A DNA stretch of 5,988 bases from Paratractidigestivibacter sp963611755. GTDB taxonomy: Bacteria > Actinomycetota > Coriobacteriia > Coriobacteriales > Atopobiaceae. Every line of letters starts with the position of its first letter. The first letter of the stretch is position 1. The notes beneath the pieces are model-generated. The model worked only from the letters and a program-made list of their open reading frames with translations, did not search any database and was not told the origin of the DNA. This document shows, in pieces, positions 1 through 5,899 of the stretch. Made by a program: the position numbers and the translations under genes. Where the stretch lies: contig CAVDTK010000138.1 in assembly GCA_963611755.1 (NCBI GenBank), positions 1 to 5,988 on the forward strand, written 5' to 3'.

Positions 1-206
1 TGTGCGCGCCCTTCGTCGGCCACCGCTTCATGCCCACCGGCGGCGTGAGCACGGCAAACGTCGAGGAGTACCTGTCCTCCAAGAACATCATCGCCTGCGG
101 CGGCACCTGGATGGTGAAGCCCGGCCTCTTCGCCGACGGCGACTTCACCCCGGTCACCGAGGCCTGCAAGGGTGCCATGGAGGTCGTGGCCAAGGTTCGC
201 GGCTAG
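1..206 (+). CDS. eda: 2-dehydro-3-deoxyphosphogluconate (KDPG) aldolase, C-terminal part
   Basis: This is the 3' end of a class I aldolase that splits KDPG to pyruvate and glyceraldehyde-3-phosphate in the Entner-Doudoroff/uronate pathway; many homologues also act on 4-hydroxy-2-oxoglutarate. It is cytosolic. The gene enters from the left edge, the first whole codon is at position 3, and 67 residues precede the TAG at 204-206. Visible family motifs are RFMPTGGVS, the phosphate-binding loop after the last catalytic strands, and GGTWMV, which corresponds to the usual GGSWLV phosphate-binding segment. The catalytic Schiff-base lysine lies upstream of the PTGG motif and so is outside the window; activity cannot be judged. 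The next gene starts 79 nt downstream, but a strong hairpin lies between them, so co-transcription is doubtful. The family call is confident; the exact sugar-acid substrate is not. Confidence 0.86.
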   Translation, partial: CAPFVGHRFMPTGGVSTANVEEYLSSKNIIACGGTWMVKPGLFADGDFTPVTEACKGAMEVVAKVRG

Positions 207-220
207 CCGATAAGACATCG

Positions 221-264
221 GCGAGAAGGGCGAGGGGCCTGTGGGGGCTTCTCGCCCTTCTCGC
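221..264 (+). terminator. Strong hairpin after eda, terminator- or attenuator-like
   Basis: GCGAGAAGGGCGAG at 221-234 is exactly complementary to CTCGCCCTTCTCGC at 251-264. The stem can extend into the 16-nt interval by G-T and G-C pairs (235-237 with 248-250). It begins 14 nt after the eda stop codon, as an intrinsic terminator would, but no T-run follows the right arm. Instead the Shine-Dalgarno of the next gene starts 4 nt later. It may be a poor terminator, a 3'-end stabiliser, or a leader hairpin affecting translation of the downstream gene. Both arms carry the overrepresented word CGAGAAG/CTTCTCG, and an extra copy at 248-254 gives an alternative pairing. Confidence 0.55.
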
Positions 265-285
265 TATAGGGAGAGGAAACGGACC

Positions 286-1509
286 ATGGCAGTCCATATC
301 GTTGAAGAGGCAAACCGCTGCCTTGTGTGCAAAAAACCTATGTGCCAGCTGCGCGGATGCCCTGTGCACACGTCGATTCCGCAGGTCATCGAGCTGTTTA
401 AGGAGAAGAAGACCGACGAGGCCGGGGCGCTTCTCTTTGAGAACAACCCCATGAGCGCCGTGTGCTCGATCGTGTGCAACCACTCCAACCAGTGCGAGGG
501 ATCCTGCGTGCAGGGGCGTCGCGGCACGCCGATCCACTTCTCGAGCATCGAGAGCTTTGTGAGCTCGGCTTACCTGGACCGCGCCGAGTTCAAGGCGGCC
601 GAACCCTGTGGCAAGTCCGTGGCCGTTATCGGCAGCGGGCCGGCGGGCATCACGGCGGCGATCAAGCTCGCGCAGAGGGGCTGCGAGGTCACGGTCTTCG
701 AGCAGCGCTCCGAGATCGGCGGCGTGCTGGAGTACGGCATCCCGGAGTTTCGCCTGCCCAAGAAGCTGGTGCAGAAGTACCGCCGCGTGATGTGCTCGCT
801 GGGGGTGCAGATCCGCCCGTCGACGACCATCGGCGGCGCGCTGCACATCGACGACCTGCTGCGCGACGGCTACGACGCGGTCTTTGTGGGCACGGGCACC
901 TGGCGCGCCCGCAAGCTGGGCATTCCCGGCGAGACCCGCGGCAACGTGGCGTTTGGCATCGACTACTTGGTGAACCCCGCGTCGACCGCGGTGGGGGACA
1001 ACGTGGCGGTTATCGGCGTGGGCAACGTGGCGATGGACGTCGCCCGCCAGGCGCTGCGTCACGGCGCGCGCACGGTCACGCTGTACGCGCGCAGCAAGCA
1101 CGTCTCGGCGAGCTCCGAGGAGGTCGAGTACGCCGAGCTTGAGGGCGCCGAGATCGTCTACGGCAAGGCGATTTGTGCCATCGACGACGAGGGCCCGGTG
1201 TTCAAGACGGCGATCTTCGACGAGAACGACCAGGTCACGGGCTACGAGGACGAGCTTGACCACGTGAAGTGCGACACCGTGATCATCGCCGCGTCGCAGC
1301 TGCCCAAGAACAAGCTGGTCTTGACCACCGACGGCCTGGCGGCCAACGACCGCGGCCTGCTTGAGGTGGGTGAGGACGGCCAGACCACCGTGCCGGGCGT
1401 CTTTGCCGCAGGCGACGTGGTCAACGGCCCCATGACCGTGGTGCACGCCGTGGCCGGCGCCAAGGTCGCGGTCGACGGGATCTTGGAGTATTTGGGGCTT
1501 TCCGAGTAA
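286..1509 (+). CDS. GltD-like NAD(P)/FAD-dependent oxidoreductase with N-terminal 4Fe-4S domain
   Basis: This predicted soluble flavoprotein of 407 aa belongs to the glutamate synthase small-subunit / NfnL / dihydropyrimidine dehydrogenase N-terminal superfamily, which passes electrons between NAD(P)H, FAD and Fe-S clusters. Residues about 1-95 are the Fe-S domain, with cysteines at 12, 15, 20, 25 (CLVCKKPMCQLRGCPVH) and at 60, 64, 70, 74. The FAD-binding GSGPAG is at 116-121 and the family motif GIPEFRLPK at 151-159. A second, NAD(P)-binding Rossmann motif GVGNVAMD is at 244-251 (commonly GGGNTAMD), and the closing FAD motif GVFAAGD is at 371-377. The ATG at 286 is chosen because AGGGAGAGG lies at 268-276; the 15 codons upstream in frame cross the hairpin and look non-coding. 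It is somewhat shorter than typical GltD. No large glutamate synthase subunit and no NfnS/SudB-like partner lies in the window, so a glutamate synthase role is not supported. Partner and substrate are unknown. Confidence 0.88.
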   Translation: MAVHIVEEANRCLVCKKPMCQLRGCPVHTSIPQVIELFKEKKTDEAGALLFENNPMSAVCSIVCNHSNQCEGSCVQGRRGTPIHFSSIESFVSSAYLDRAEFKAAEPCGKSVAVIGSGPAGITAAIKLAQRGCEVTVFEQRSEIGGVLEYGIPEFRLPKKLVQKYRRVMCSLGVQIRPSTTIGGALHIDDLLRDGYDAVFVGTGTWRARKLGIPGETRGNVAFGIDYLVNPASTAVGDNVAVIGVGNVAMDVARQALRHGARTVTLYARSKHVSASSEEVEYAELEGAEIVYGKAICAIDDEGPVFKTAIFDENDQVTGYEDELDHVKCDTVIIAASQLPKNKLVLTTDGLAANDRGLLEVGEDGQTTVPGVFAAGDVVNGPMTVVHAVAGAKVAVDGILEYLGLSE

Positions 1510-1529
1510 GACCGGGGGCTGTCGGGGCG

Positions 1530-1550
1530 CTGGCACTGGCGCTGGCGCTG
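1530..1550. repeat. Short 6-bp tandem repeat
   Basis: CTGGCA-CTGGCG-CTGGCG-CTG makes three and a half copies of CTGGCR. It lies 21 nt after the stop of the GltD-like gene, just before the two-part repeat array. It is non-coding as read here, and no role is evident. Confidence 0.5.
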
Positions 1551-1763
1551 CACCAAAAACGGGTCATGTCGGTGGATTTCGCCCCTGACCTGCACCGGAT
1601 TGGCCGCATGTCGGTGGATCTTCTCGCTGTTTAGGTGCCGAGAAGGTCGAAATCCACCGACATGCGGCCTTTCTGGTGCGTCGAGGCCCTTCTCGCCACC
1701 GACATGCCCCGATCCTGGTGCGCCCTCGCCCGGAATCCACCGACATGACTCTAAACTGGTGCG
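1549..1763. repeat. Array of five two-part repeats, CCACCGACATG-N10-GGTGC, about 42-bp period
   Basis: Five units share an 11-nt core, exactly 10 variable bases and a GGTGC box. Units 1 and 2 are inverted: box at 1549-1554 with core CATGTCGGTGG at 1565-1575, and box at 1591-1596 with core at 1607-1617. Units 3 to 5 are direct: cores at 1654-1664, 1696-1706 and 1737-1747, boxes at 1675-1680, 1717-1722 and 1758-1763. Core-to-core distances are 42 (units 1-2), 47 (2-3, across the inversion), 42 (3-4) and 41 (4-5). GAAATCC or GAATCC precedes the core in units 1, 3 and 5; units 2 and 4 have CTTCTCG words there. A further lone GGTGCG sits at 1773-1778. The array fills the 276-nt gap between two converging genes, and no convincing gene is seen there. 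Within each unit CACC and GGTG are complementary, as in a dimeric binding site. Possible readings are a family of intergenic repeats (REP/BIME-like), a protein-binding array, or a remnant of a small mobile element. Confidence 0.8.
1602..1669. repeat. Perfect 18-bp inverted repeat with inner 7-bp stem, possible bidirectional terminator
   Basis: GGCCGCATGTCGGTGGAT at 1602-1619 is fully complementary to 1652-1669. Inside it CTTCTCG at 1620-1626 pairs with CGAGAAG at 1639-1645, leaving a 12-nt loop and a 6-nt bulge (1646-1651). The structure consists of repeat units 2 and 3 facing each other. It lies between converging genes, where a shared terminator is expected. On the plus strand it is followed by a weak T-rich stretch (TTTCT at 1670-1674). 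On the minus strand no T-run follows, so termination in that direction would need another mechanism. Confidence 0.6.
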
Positions 1764-1785
1764 GCGGACTCTGGTGCGGCAGACC

Positions 1786-3477
1786 CTACCTGCCCTTGAT
1801 ATCCGAGACGAGCTTCTCCGCGGCTAGGATGCCGTCGGTCGCGGCGCTCATGATGCCGCCGGCATACCCGGCGCCCTCGCCCACGGGCCACAGGCCCGCC
1901 ACACCCACGGACTGGCCGTCCTGGCCGCGCACTACGCGCACCGGCGAGCTCGAGCGCGTCTCAACGCCGGTCAGGACGGCGTCTGCCACGTCGAAGCCGC
2001 GCAGCTTCCTGCCCATGCGGGGGATCGCGGCGCGCAGGGTCTTGGTGATGTAGGGCGGCAGACAGCCGTCGATCTGGCCCCACGTGACGCCGCGGGGGTA
2101 GGTGGGCACCACATCTCCGCAGCTAGACGATGGCGTCTTCTGCAAAAAGTCACCCACCAGCTGGGCCGGCGCCGCAAAGTCGCCGCCGCCCGCCGCGAAG
2201 GCCGCGCGCTCGCAGCGGCGCTGCAGCTTGACGCCCGCCAGCACATCGTCGCCCGGCAGGTCGTCCGGGAAGACGTTGGCCAGAAGCCCGGAGTTGGAGT
2301 TCGTCCCCGCGCGGTCCGAGAGGCTCATACCGTTGGTCACGACGCCGCCCGGCTCGCTGGCTGCGCTCACCACGTAGCCGCCGGGGCACATGCAGAACGA
2401 GAACGCGCTTCTCCCCTGGGGCAGGTGCTCGGAGAGCTTGTACGGGGCCGCCCCCAGCGCGGGGTGGCCGGCCATCCTGCCGTAGAGGGCGCGGTCGATG
2501 TCGGCCTGCAGGTGCTCGATGCGCACCCCCATCGCAAAGGTCTTGCGCTCCATGGGGACCTGGCGGTCGCGCAGCAGCTCAAAGACGTCGCGGGCGGAGT
2601 GGCCGCAGGCGAGAACGACGTCGGTGGCGGCAATGCGCTCTTCGGTCATGGCGCCGTCCGCGGCCGTCTGGGCCAGGGTGACGCCGGTCACGCGGCCGCC
2701 CTCGACCTGGATGTCGCTCATGCGGCAGCCAAAGCGCACCTCGCCGCCGCAGGCGCGGATCTCGTCGACGATGTGGGTCACGACCTTGGGCAAAACGTCC
2801 GAGCCTACGTGGGGCTTGGCGTCCCAAAGGATCCGCTTCTGGGCGCCCGCGGCCACAAAGGTCTCCAGGATAAGGCGGTGAGCAGGGCTTTTGGTGCCCG
2901 TCTGGAGTTTGCCGTCCGAGAAGGTCCCGGCCCCGCCCAGGCCAAACTGGATGTTGCACTCGGGGTCGAGGACGCCCGTCTTGTTGTGGCGCTCGACCGC
3001 TTCCGAACGGCGCTGGGCGTCCTGGCCGCGCTCGACAAGCAGCGGCTCTAGCCCGGCTTTGGCCAGGTAGAGGGCGCAGAAGAGGCCTGCGCAGCCGGCG
3101 CCCACCACGACGGGGCGGGCGGTGTGGGGCGTGGGGGCGGTGGCCGCTGCGGTCGCGGAGGCGGCGCCGTCCGGATAGGCGAATGAGTCGGCTTCCGCGG
3201 CCTTCACGCCCTTGTCGGCGTGGGCCTGCATGAGCTTGCCCAGAACGCGGGCTTCGGCGTCGACGTCGCCCTTCAGGCCCACAAGCAGGGTGAAGCCCAC
3301 AGTGATATCCTGACGCTTGCGCGCGTCGATGGAGCGCCGGCGCCGCTCGATCACGGCGATCTGCTCGGCAGGGACGCGCAGCTTCTTGGCCGCGGCCTTC
3401 CTGCAAAGCTCGAGCTCCTGTTTATCGCTGCCGTCGAGCTGGCCTAAGTGAATCCTGATTCCCGCGACCTCTAGCAT
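1786..3477 (-). CDS. COG2509-type FAD-dependent dehydrogenase (NAD(P)/FAD oxidoreductase)
   Basis: This 563-aa cytosolic flavoprotein belongs to the largely uncharacterised family of FAD-dependent dehydrogenases grouped as COG2509. Residues 1 to about 100 form the family's N-terminal alpha/beta domain, including RRRSIDARKR near 46-55. An Ala/Thr/Pro-rich linker (about 104-120) follows, then the FAD-binding GAGCAG at 126-131. Family signatures come next: FGLGGAGTFSDGKL at 178-191, FCMCPGGYVV at 361-370, TNGMS at 381-385, YPRGVTWG at 460-467, TGVETRSSSPVRV at 503-515, and the C-terminal GEGAGYAGGIMSAATDGI at 533-550 that closes the FAD site. The ATG at 3477 is preceded by AGAAGGAGA (complement of 3488-3496), 10 nt away. 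The start overlaps the stop of the upstream gene by 7 nt (ATGCTAG), implying translational coupling. It ends 23 nt from the repeat array. No frameshift is visible. The substrate is unknown; the family call is firm, the reaction is not. Confidence 0.87.
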   Translation of the reverse strand: MLEVAGIRIHLGQLDGSDKQELELCRKAAAKKLRVPAEQIAVIERRRRSIDARKRQDITVGFTLLVGLKGDVDAEARVLGKLMQAHADKGVKAAEADSFAYPDGAASATAAATAPTPHTARPVVVGAGCAGLFCALYLAKAGLEPLLVERGQDAQRRSEAVERHNKTGVLDPECNIQFGLGGAGTFSDGKLQTGTKSPAHRLILETFVAAGAQKRILWDAKPHVGSDVLPKVVTHIVDEIRACGGEVRFGCRMSDIQVEGGRVTGVTLAQTAADGAMTEERIAATDVVLACGHSARDVFELLRDRQVPMERKTFAMGVRIEHLQADIDRALYGRMAGHPALGAAPYKLSEHLPQGRSAFSFCMCPGGYVVSAASEPGGVVTNGMSLSDRAGTNSNSGLLANVFPDDLPGDDVLAGVKLQRRCERAAFAAGGGDFAAPAQLVGDFLQKTPSSSCGDVVPTYPRGVTWGQIDGCLPPYITKTLRAAIPRMGRKLRGFDVADAVLTGVETRSSSPVRVVRGQDGQSVGVAGLWPVGEGAGYAGGIMSAATDGILAAEKLVSDIKGR

Positions 3478-4712
3478 GGGGCGCCTTTCTCCTTCTGTCG
3501 TTGTGCGTGCGCGGCCGCGGCGGCCCCCGCTACCAGGCCGGATTTCCAGGCCCAGGCCAGGTTGAAGCCGCCGCAGTCGGCGTCGATGTCCAATGCCTCG
3601 CCGCAGGCGAAAAGCCCGGCGTGGCCCGTCACGGCAAGCGTGGCCGGATCGACCTGCGAGCAGTCGATGCCGCCTCGGGTGACCTGCGCGCGTTGCTCCT
3701 CGGCCATGCCGTCCACAATAAAGGCCAGGTCACGGGCGGCGGTGACGGGGTCTGCTCCCGCGCGGCGCAACCCTTCGCAGATCACGGGGTCCAGAAGCCC
3801 CTCGGCGCATCCGGCGGCCGTGACCCGGGCCAGACGCCCGTCGTCGAAGCCGGCGAGAAGATCCAGGTGGATCTCGTCGCCTGCCTGCGCGCGGCGCGAG
3901 AGGTCGAAGATCACGATGCCCGAGAGACCCCACGGGCGGAAAAGGACCTCGCCGCGCTCGACGTGGATCGTGTCGCCGCTGCGCACGAGGCGGGCCTCGC
4001 CGCGCACGCGTCTGCCGTCAATGAATCCAAGGTCAAGGGCGGTGTCGGGATGGCACGCCAACGCGCACAGCACGGGCTGCCCAGGCAGGCATTCAAGCCC
4101 CGTTCCCGTAGGCGCCGCGGCACGCCCGCCGCCCGCCAATACGACGGACCCGGCGAGAAGCCCGCGGCGCGTCTCGCCGCCAAAGCCCTCCCGGTACGTC
4201 ACGCGCCAGGCTCCGTCGTCGCACGCCTCAACGCCCATGACCTCCCGTGCGCTGGCGAGAACCGCCCCGGACCGCGCCGCCCGTCTCAGCAGCACAGCCC
4301 TCACGGACGCCGCCTGCCCCGAGAGGGGATAGAGCCTCGTGTCCTCCTCGGCCCAGGCCAGGCCCGAGTCCTCGAAGAACGCCAGGATGTCGTCCAGCCA
4401 CGCGTCCCCGCAGGCCTTCTCGACAAACTCAGGGTGGTTGTAGCGCCAGCTCTCCAGGCGGGTGTTCGCAAAGTTGCAGCGTCCGTTGCCGGTGGCCAGG
4501 ATGGTGCGGCCGCACTCCAAATCGCGCTCAAGGACCACGGTGCTCAGGCCCTTCTCGGCCGCGGCAATCGCCGCCGCCAGGCCCGAGGCCCCGCCGCCGC
4601 ACACCATAACGTCGCAGCTCGCGGGCACCGTCACGCCAGCCGCCGCGGCAAGCGCCGCCTCCCTCGCCTGCGCGCGGGACTGTTTCTTCTTGCTTGTGGG
4701 TTTCACCGCCAT
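3471..4712 (-). CDS. BaiN/HI0933-family flavoprotein (NAD(P)/FAD-dependent oxidoreductase)
   Basis: This 413-aa predicted cytosolic FAD protein belongs to the HI0933/YhiN/BaiN family. One clostridial member, BaiN, has been linked to bile-acid 7-dehydroxylation, but most members have no known substrate. The FAD motif GGGASG is at 39-44, the strongly conserved GRTILATGNGRCNFAN at 68-83, and the C-terminal signature GEALDIDADCGGFNLAWAWKSG spans 371-392. Length fits the family. The first 32 or so residues, rich in Lys, Arg, Gln and Ala, precede the first beta strand, which usually lies almost at the N-terminus; this is a genuine extension or a start placed too early. The only Shine-Dalgarno-like sequence before ATG 4712 is a weak GAGGAC (complement of 4718-4723). 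It lies 24 nt after the Mrp gene stop and overlaps the next gene by 7 nt, so all three minus-strand genes probably share one transcript. Bile-acid activity should not be assumed. Confidence 0.87.
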   Translation of the reverse strand: MAVKPTSKKKQSRAQAREAALAAAAGVTVPASCDVMVCGGGASGLAAAIAAAEKGLSTVVLERDLECGRTILATGNGRCNFANTRLESWRYNHPEFVEKACGDAWLDDILAFFEDSGLAWAEEDTRLYPLSGQAASVRAVLLRRAARSGAVLASAREVMGVEACDDGAWRVTYREGFGGETRRGLLAGSVVLAGGGRAAAPTGTGLECLPGQPVLCALACHPDTALDLGFIDGRRVRGEARLVRSGDTIHVERGEVLFRPWGLSGIVIFDLSRRAQAGDEIHLDLLAGFDDGRLARVTAAGCAEGLLDPVICEGLRRAGADPVTAARDLAFIVDGMAEEQRAQVTRGGIDCSQVDPATLAVTGHAGLFACGEALDIDADCGGFNLAWAWKSGLVAGAAAAAHAQRQKEKGAPC

Positions 4713-4736
4713 GGGCCGTCCTCGGTCGCGGCCCGG

Positions 4737-5627
4737 CTAGCCGAGCAGGGCCTGCGTGAACTCGGCCACCTGGATGATCGTCTCCACGGCCTGGGGGAGA
4801 AGCCCGCTCGGCAGCTTCTGCTCGAAGGTGCCCTCGTCGCATGCCTGCGCCAGCTCCGGATCGATGGGCAGCTGGCCCAAAGCGACCAGGTCAAAGCGGT
4901 CGGCCGTCTCTTCCAGGCGAGAAGGGCCAAAGGGGTAGATCTTCTCGCCGCAGCCCGGGCACTCGACGTAGGCCATGTTCTCTACCAGGCCAAGGACCGG
5001 CACGTCCATCATGTTGGCCATCTTAACGGCCTTGCCCACGACCATCTGCACGAGGTCCTGCGGCGAGCTCACGATGACCACGCCCTCGACGGGCAGGCTC
5101 TGGAAGACGGTGAGGGCCACGTCGGAGGTTCCCGGGGGCATGTCGACCAGCAGGTAGTCCAGCTCGCCCCAGGCGCACTGGCCCCAGAACTGCTTGATCG
5201 CGCCGGCCACCACGGGGCCGCGCCACAGCACGGGGTCGTCCTCGTTCTCGAGCACCAGGTTGGCGCTCATGACCTTGATCCCGCCCTTGGTCACGGCCGG
5301 TACCAGCAGGTTGTCCTGGGCATAGGCGCGCTCGTCGGACAGGCCGAACATCTTGGGGATCGAGGGGCCGGTGACGTCGGCGTCCAGGATGCCCACGCGG
5401 GCGCCGCGGCGGGCCAGCTCGGCCGCCAGGATGCCGCAGACCATCGACTTGCCCACGCCGCCCTTGCCGGAGACAACGCCGATGACGTTCTTCACGTCGC
5501 ATCCGGCAGCCAGGGCCTCCTGGGCGGGCGTGGCGGCCTGTTGGGGTTCTGCCGCGCGGGTCTTCTCGCCGGCCGATCTTGACGCCTCGAACTCGCGGCG
5601 GATCTGCTCGCGCTCGGCCTCGTCCAT
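4737..5627 (-). CDS. mrp: Mrp/ApbC/NBP35-type Fe-S cluster carrier ATPase
   Basis: This 296-aa P-loop ATPase of the Mrp/Nbp35 family is thought to bind and hand over 4Fe-4S clusters to target enzymes in the cytosol. The deviant Walker A GKGGVGKS is at 54-61 (Lys55 and Lys60), LDADVTGPSIPKMFG at 81-95, and the switch/Walker B-like VDMPPGTSD at 161-169. A C-terminal CPGC (Cys223, Cys226) is the bridging-cluster ligand pair of the family. The N-terminal MIP18/DUF59 domain of many longer bacterial Mrp proteins is absent; instead there are about 45 polar, charged residues. The ATG at 5627 is supported by GGAGGT (complement of 5633-5638) with a 5-nt spacer. It is the first gene of a probable three-gene minus-strand operon with two flavoproteins. 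A promoter candidate lies around 5717-5722. Function by family is sure; the client proteins are not known. Confidence 0.93.
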   Translation of the reverse strand: MDEAEREQIRREFEASRSAGEKTRAAEPQQAATPAQEALAAGCDVKNVIGVVSGKGGVGKSMVCGILAAELARRGARVGILDADVTGPSIPKMFGLSDERAYAQDNLLVPAVTKGGIKVMSANLVLENEDDPVLWRGPVVAGAIKQFWGQCAWGELDYLLVDMPPGTSDVALTVFQSLPVEGVVIVSSPQDLVQMVVGKAVKMANMMDVPVLGLVENMAYVECPGCGEKIYPFGPSRLEETADRFDLVALGQLPIDPELAQACDEGTFEQKLPSGLLPQAVETIIQVAEFTQALLG

Positions 5628-5716
5628 TTGATACCTCCAATAACGTGCAGGTAGCGGGGGCGCGCGGGGGTGCGCCGGCCGCTCCTGCGGGTATGTCGTT
5701 AGCGTTTAGCCCTCAT

Positions 5717-5722
5717 ATTCTA
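5717..5722 (-). promoter_or_regulatory. Weak -10-like element for the mrp operon
   Basis: Read on the minus strand this is TAGAAT, close to the TATAAT consensus, in the A/T-richer part of the gap. It would give a leader of roughly 80 nt before mrp. No acceptable -35 lies about 17 bp upstream, so the call is tentative. Confidence 0.22.
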
Positions 5723-5764
5723 CTCGCTACTCTCGCTGCTCGCGCGACGTTGACGCAATTCGGA

Positions 5765-5807
5765 CTTATCGGAACTTTGCCGAGAAGCTCTTGTCGCTTC
5801 AGACAAG
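5765..5807. promoter_or_regulatory. Two adjacent small hairpins in the divergent control region
   Basis: CTTATCGG (5765-5772) pairs with CCGAGAAG (5780-5787) apart from one A-G mismatch, with a 7-nt loop. CTTGTC (5790-5795) pairs exactly with GACAAG (5802-5807), with a 6-nt loop. They could be operator half-sites or leader structures. No known riboswitch or regulator box is recognised. Confidence 0.35.
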
Positions 5808-5866
5808 GACGGGATCCGACAGCGTGAAGCTCCGGTTTCGAATGCCGCCGGACTTGCGCGAATACA

Positions 5867-5872
5867 TAAAAT
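5867..5872 (+). promoter_or_regulatory. -10-like element for the right-edge gene
   Basis: TAAAAT lies within an A/T-rich patch and would place the transcript start near 5879, about 27 nt before the proposed GTG start. No clear -35 box is seen at the right distance (positions 5844-5849 are G/C-rich). If correct, it would exclude the in-frame ATG at 5876 as the start. Confidence 0.28.
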
Positions 5873-5893
5873 GAGATGGTCAACAACGGGGAA

Positions 5894-5899
5894 AGGGAG
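5894..5899 (+). promoter_or_regulatory. Shine-Dalgarno deciding the GTG start at 5906
   Basis: AGGGAG sits 6 nt before GTG 5906-5908. The alternative in-frame ATG at 5876 has no such sequence. The ATG at 5936 has only GAGAGG at a very short 3-nt distance. Confidence 0.5.

Larger units (their letters stand above)
220..5787. repeat. Dispersed overrepresented word CTTCTCG/CGAGAAG (9-mer GGCGAGAAG)
   Basis: Hand counting on both strands gives 16 copies of the heptamer, beginning at 222, 248, 257, 537, 1620, 1639, 1689, 2917, 3854, 4154, 4416, 4551, 4918, 4941, 5562 and 5781. Eight extend to GGCGAGAAG or its complement (220-228, 248-256, 1689-1697, 3852-3860, 4152-4160, 4916-4924, 4941-4949, 5562-5570). 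Nine lie in genes and seven in the short gaps, in both orientations and several codon frames (Glu-Lys, Leu-Leu, Phe-Ser, Ser-Arg). Two sets form hairpin arms (221-264 and 1620-1645). The function is unknown. Confidence 0.6.

Noticed and set aside
250..274. Sequence resembling the T7 RNA polymerase promoter (CTATAGGGAGA at 264-274)
   Set aside because: Only the initiation half matches; the upstream specificity bases (TAATACGA) are replaced by the hairpin arm. It is best read as the end of the stem followed by the Shine-Dalgarno.
154..1536. Long open frame on the minus strand opposite the GltD-like gene (460 aa)
   Set aside because: It is a mirror frame of a G/C-rich gene whose plus-strand product has complete family motifs. 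The antisense translation is Ala/Arg/His/Leu-rich, shows no recognisable domain, and runs into the repeat array.
1549..1763. CRISPR array
   Set aside because: The conserved parts are only 11 and 5-6 bases, split by a variable 10-mer, the units switch orientation, and spacers are about 15 bases. This is not CRISPR architecture, and no cas gene is present.
1564..1827. Small repeat-containing peptides encoded by the array (60 aa on minus, 75 aa on plus)
   Set aside because: The 42-bp period is a multiple of three, so open frames with repeated residues arise by themselves. Neither has a Shine-Dalgarno, and the plus frame runs into the end of the opposing flavoprotein gene.
3471..4712. Assignment as a bile-acid 7-dehydroxylation enzyme (baiN)
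   Set aside because: The family match is good, but no other bai gene is in the window and most HI0933-family proteins have unrelated or unknown roles, so the specific function and symbol were not used.
3501..5582. 693-aa open frame on the plus strand across mrp and the BaiN-like gene
   Set aside because: It spans two well-supported minus-strand genes. Its composition (Ala, Gly, Arg, His) is that of an antisense frame created by high third-position G/C, with no motif.
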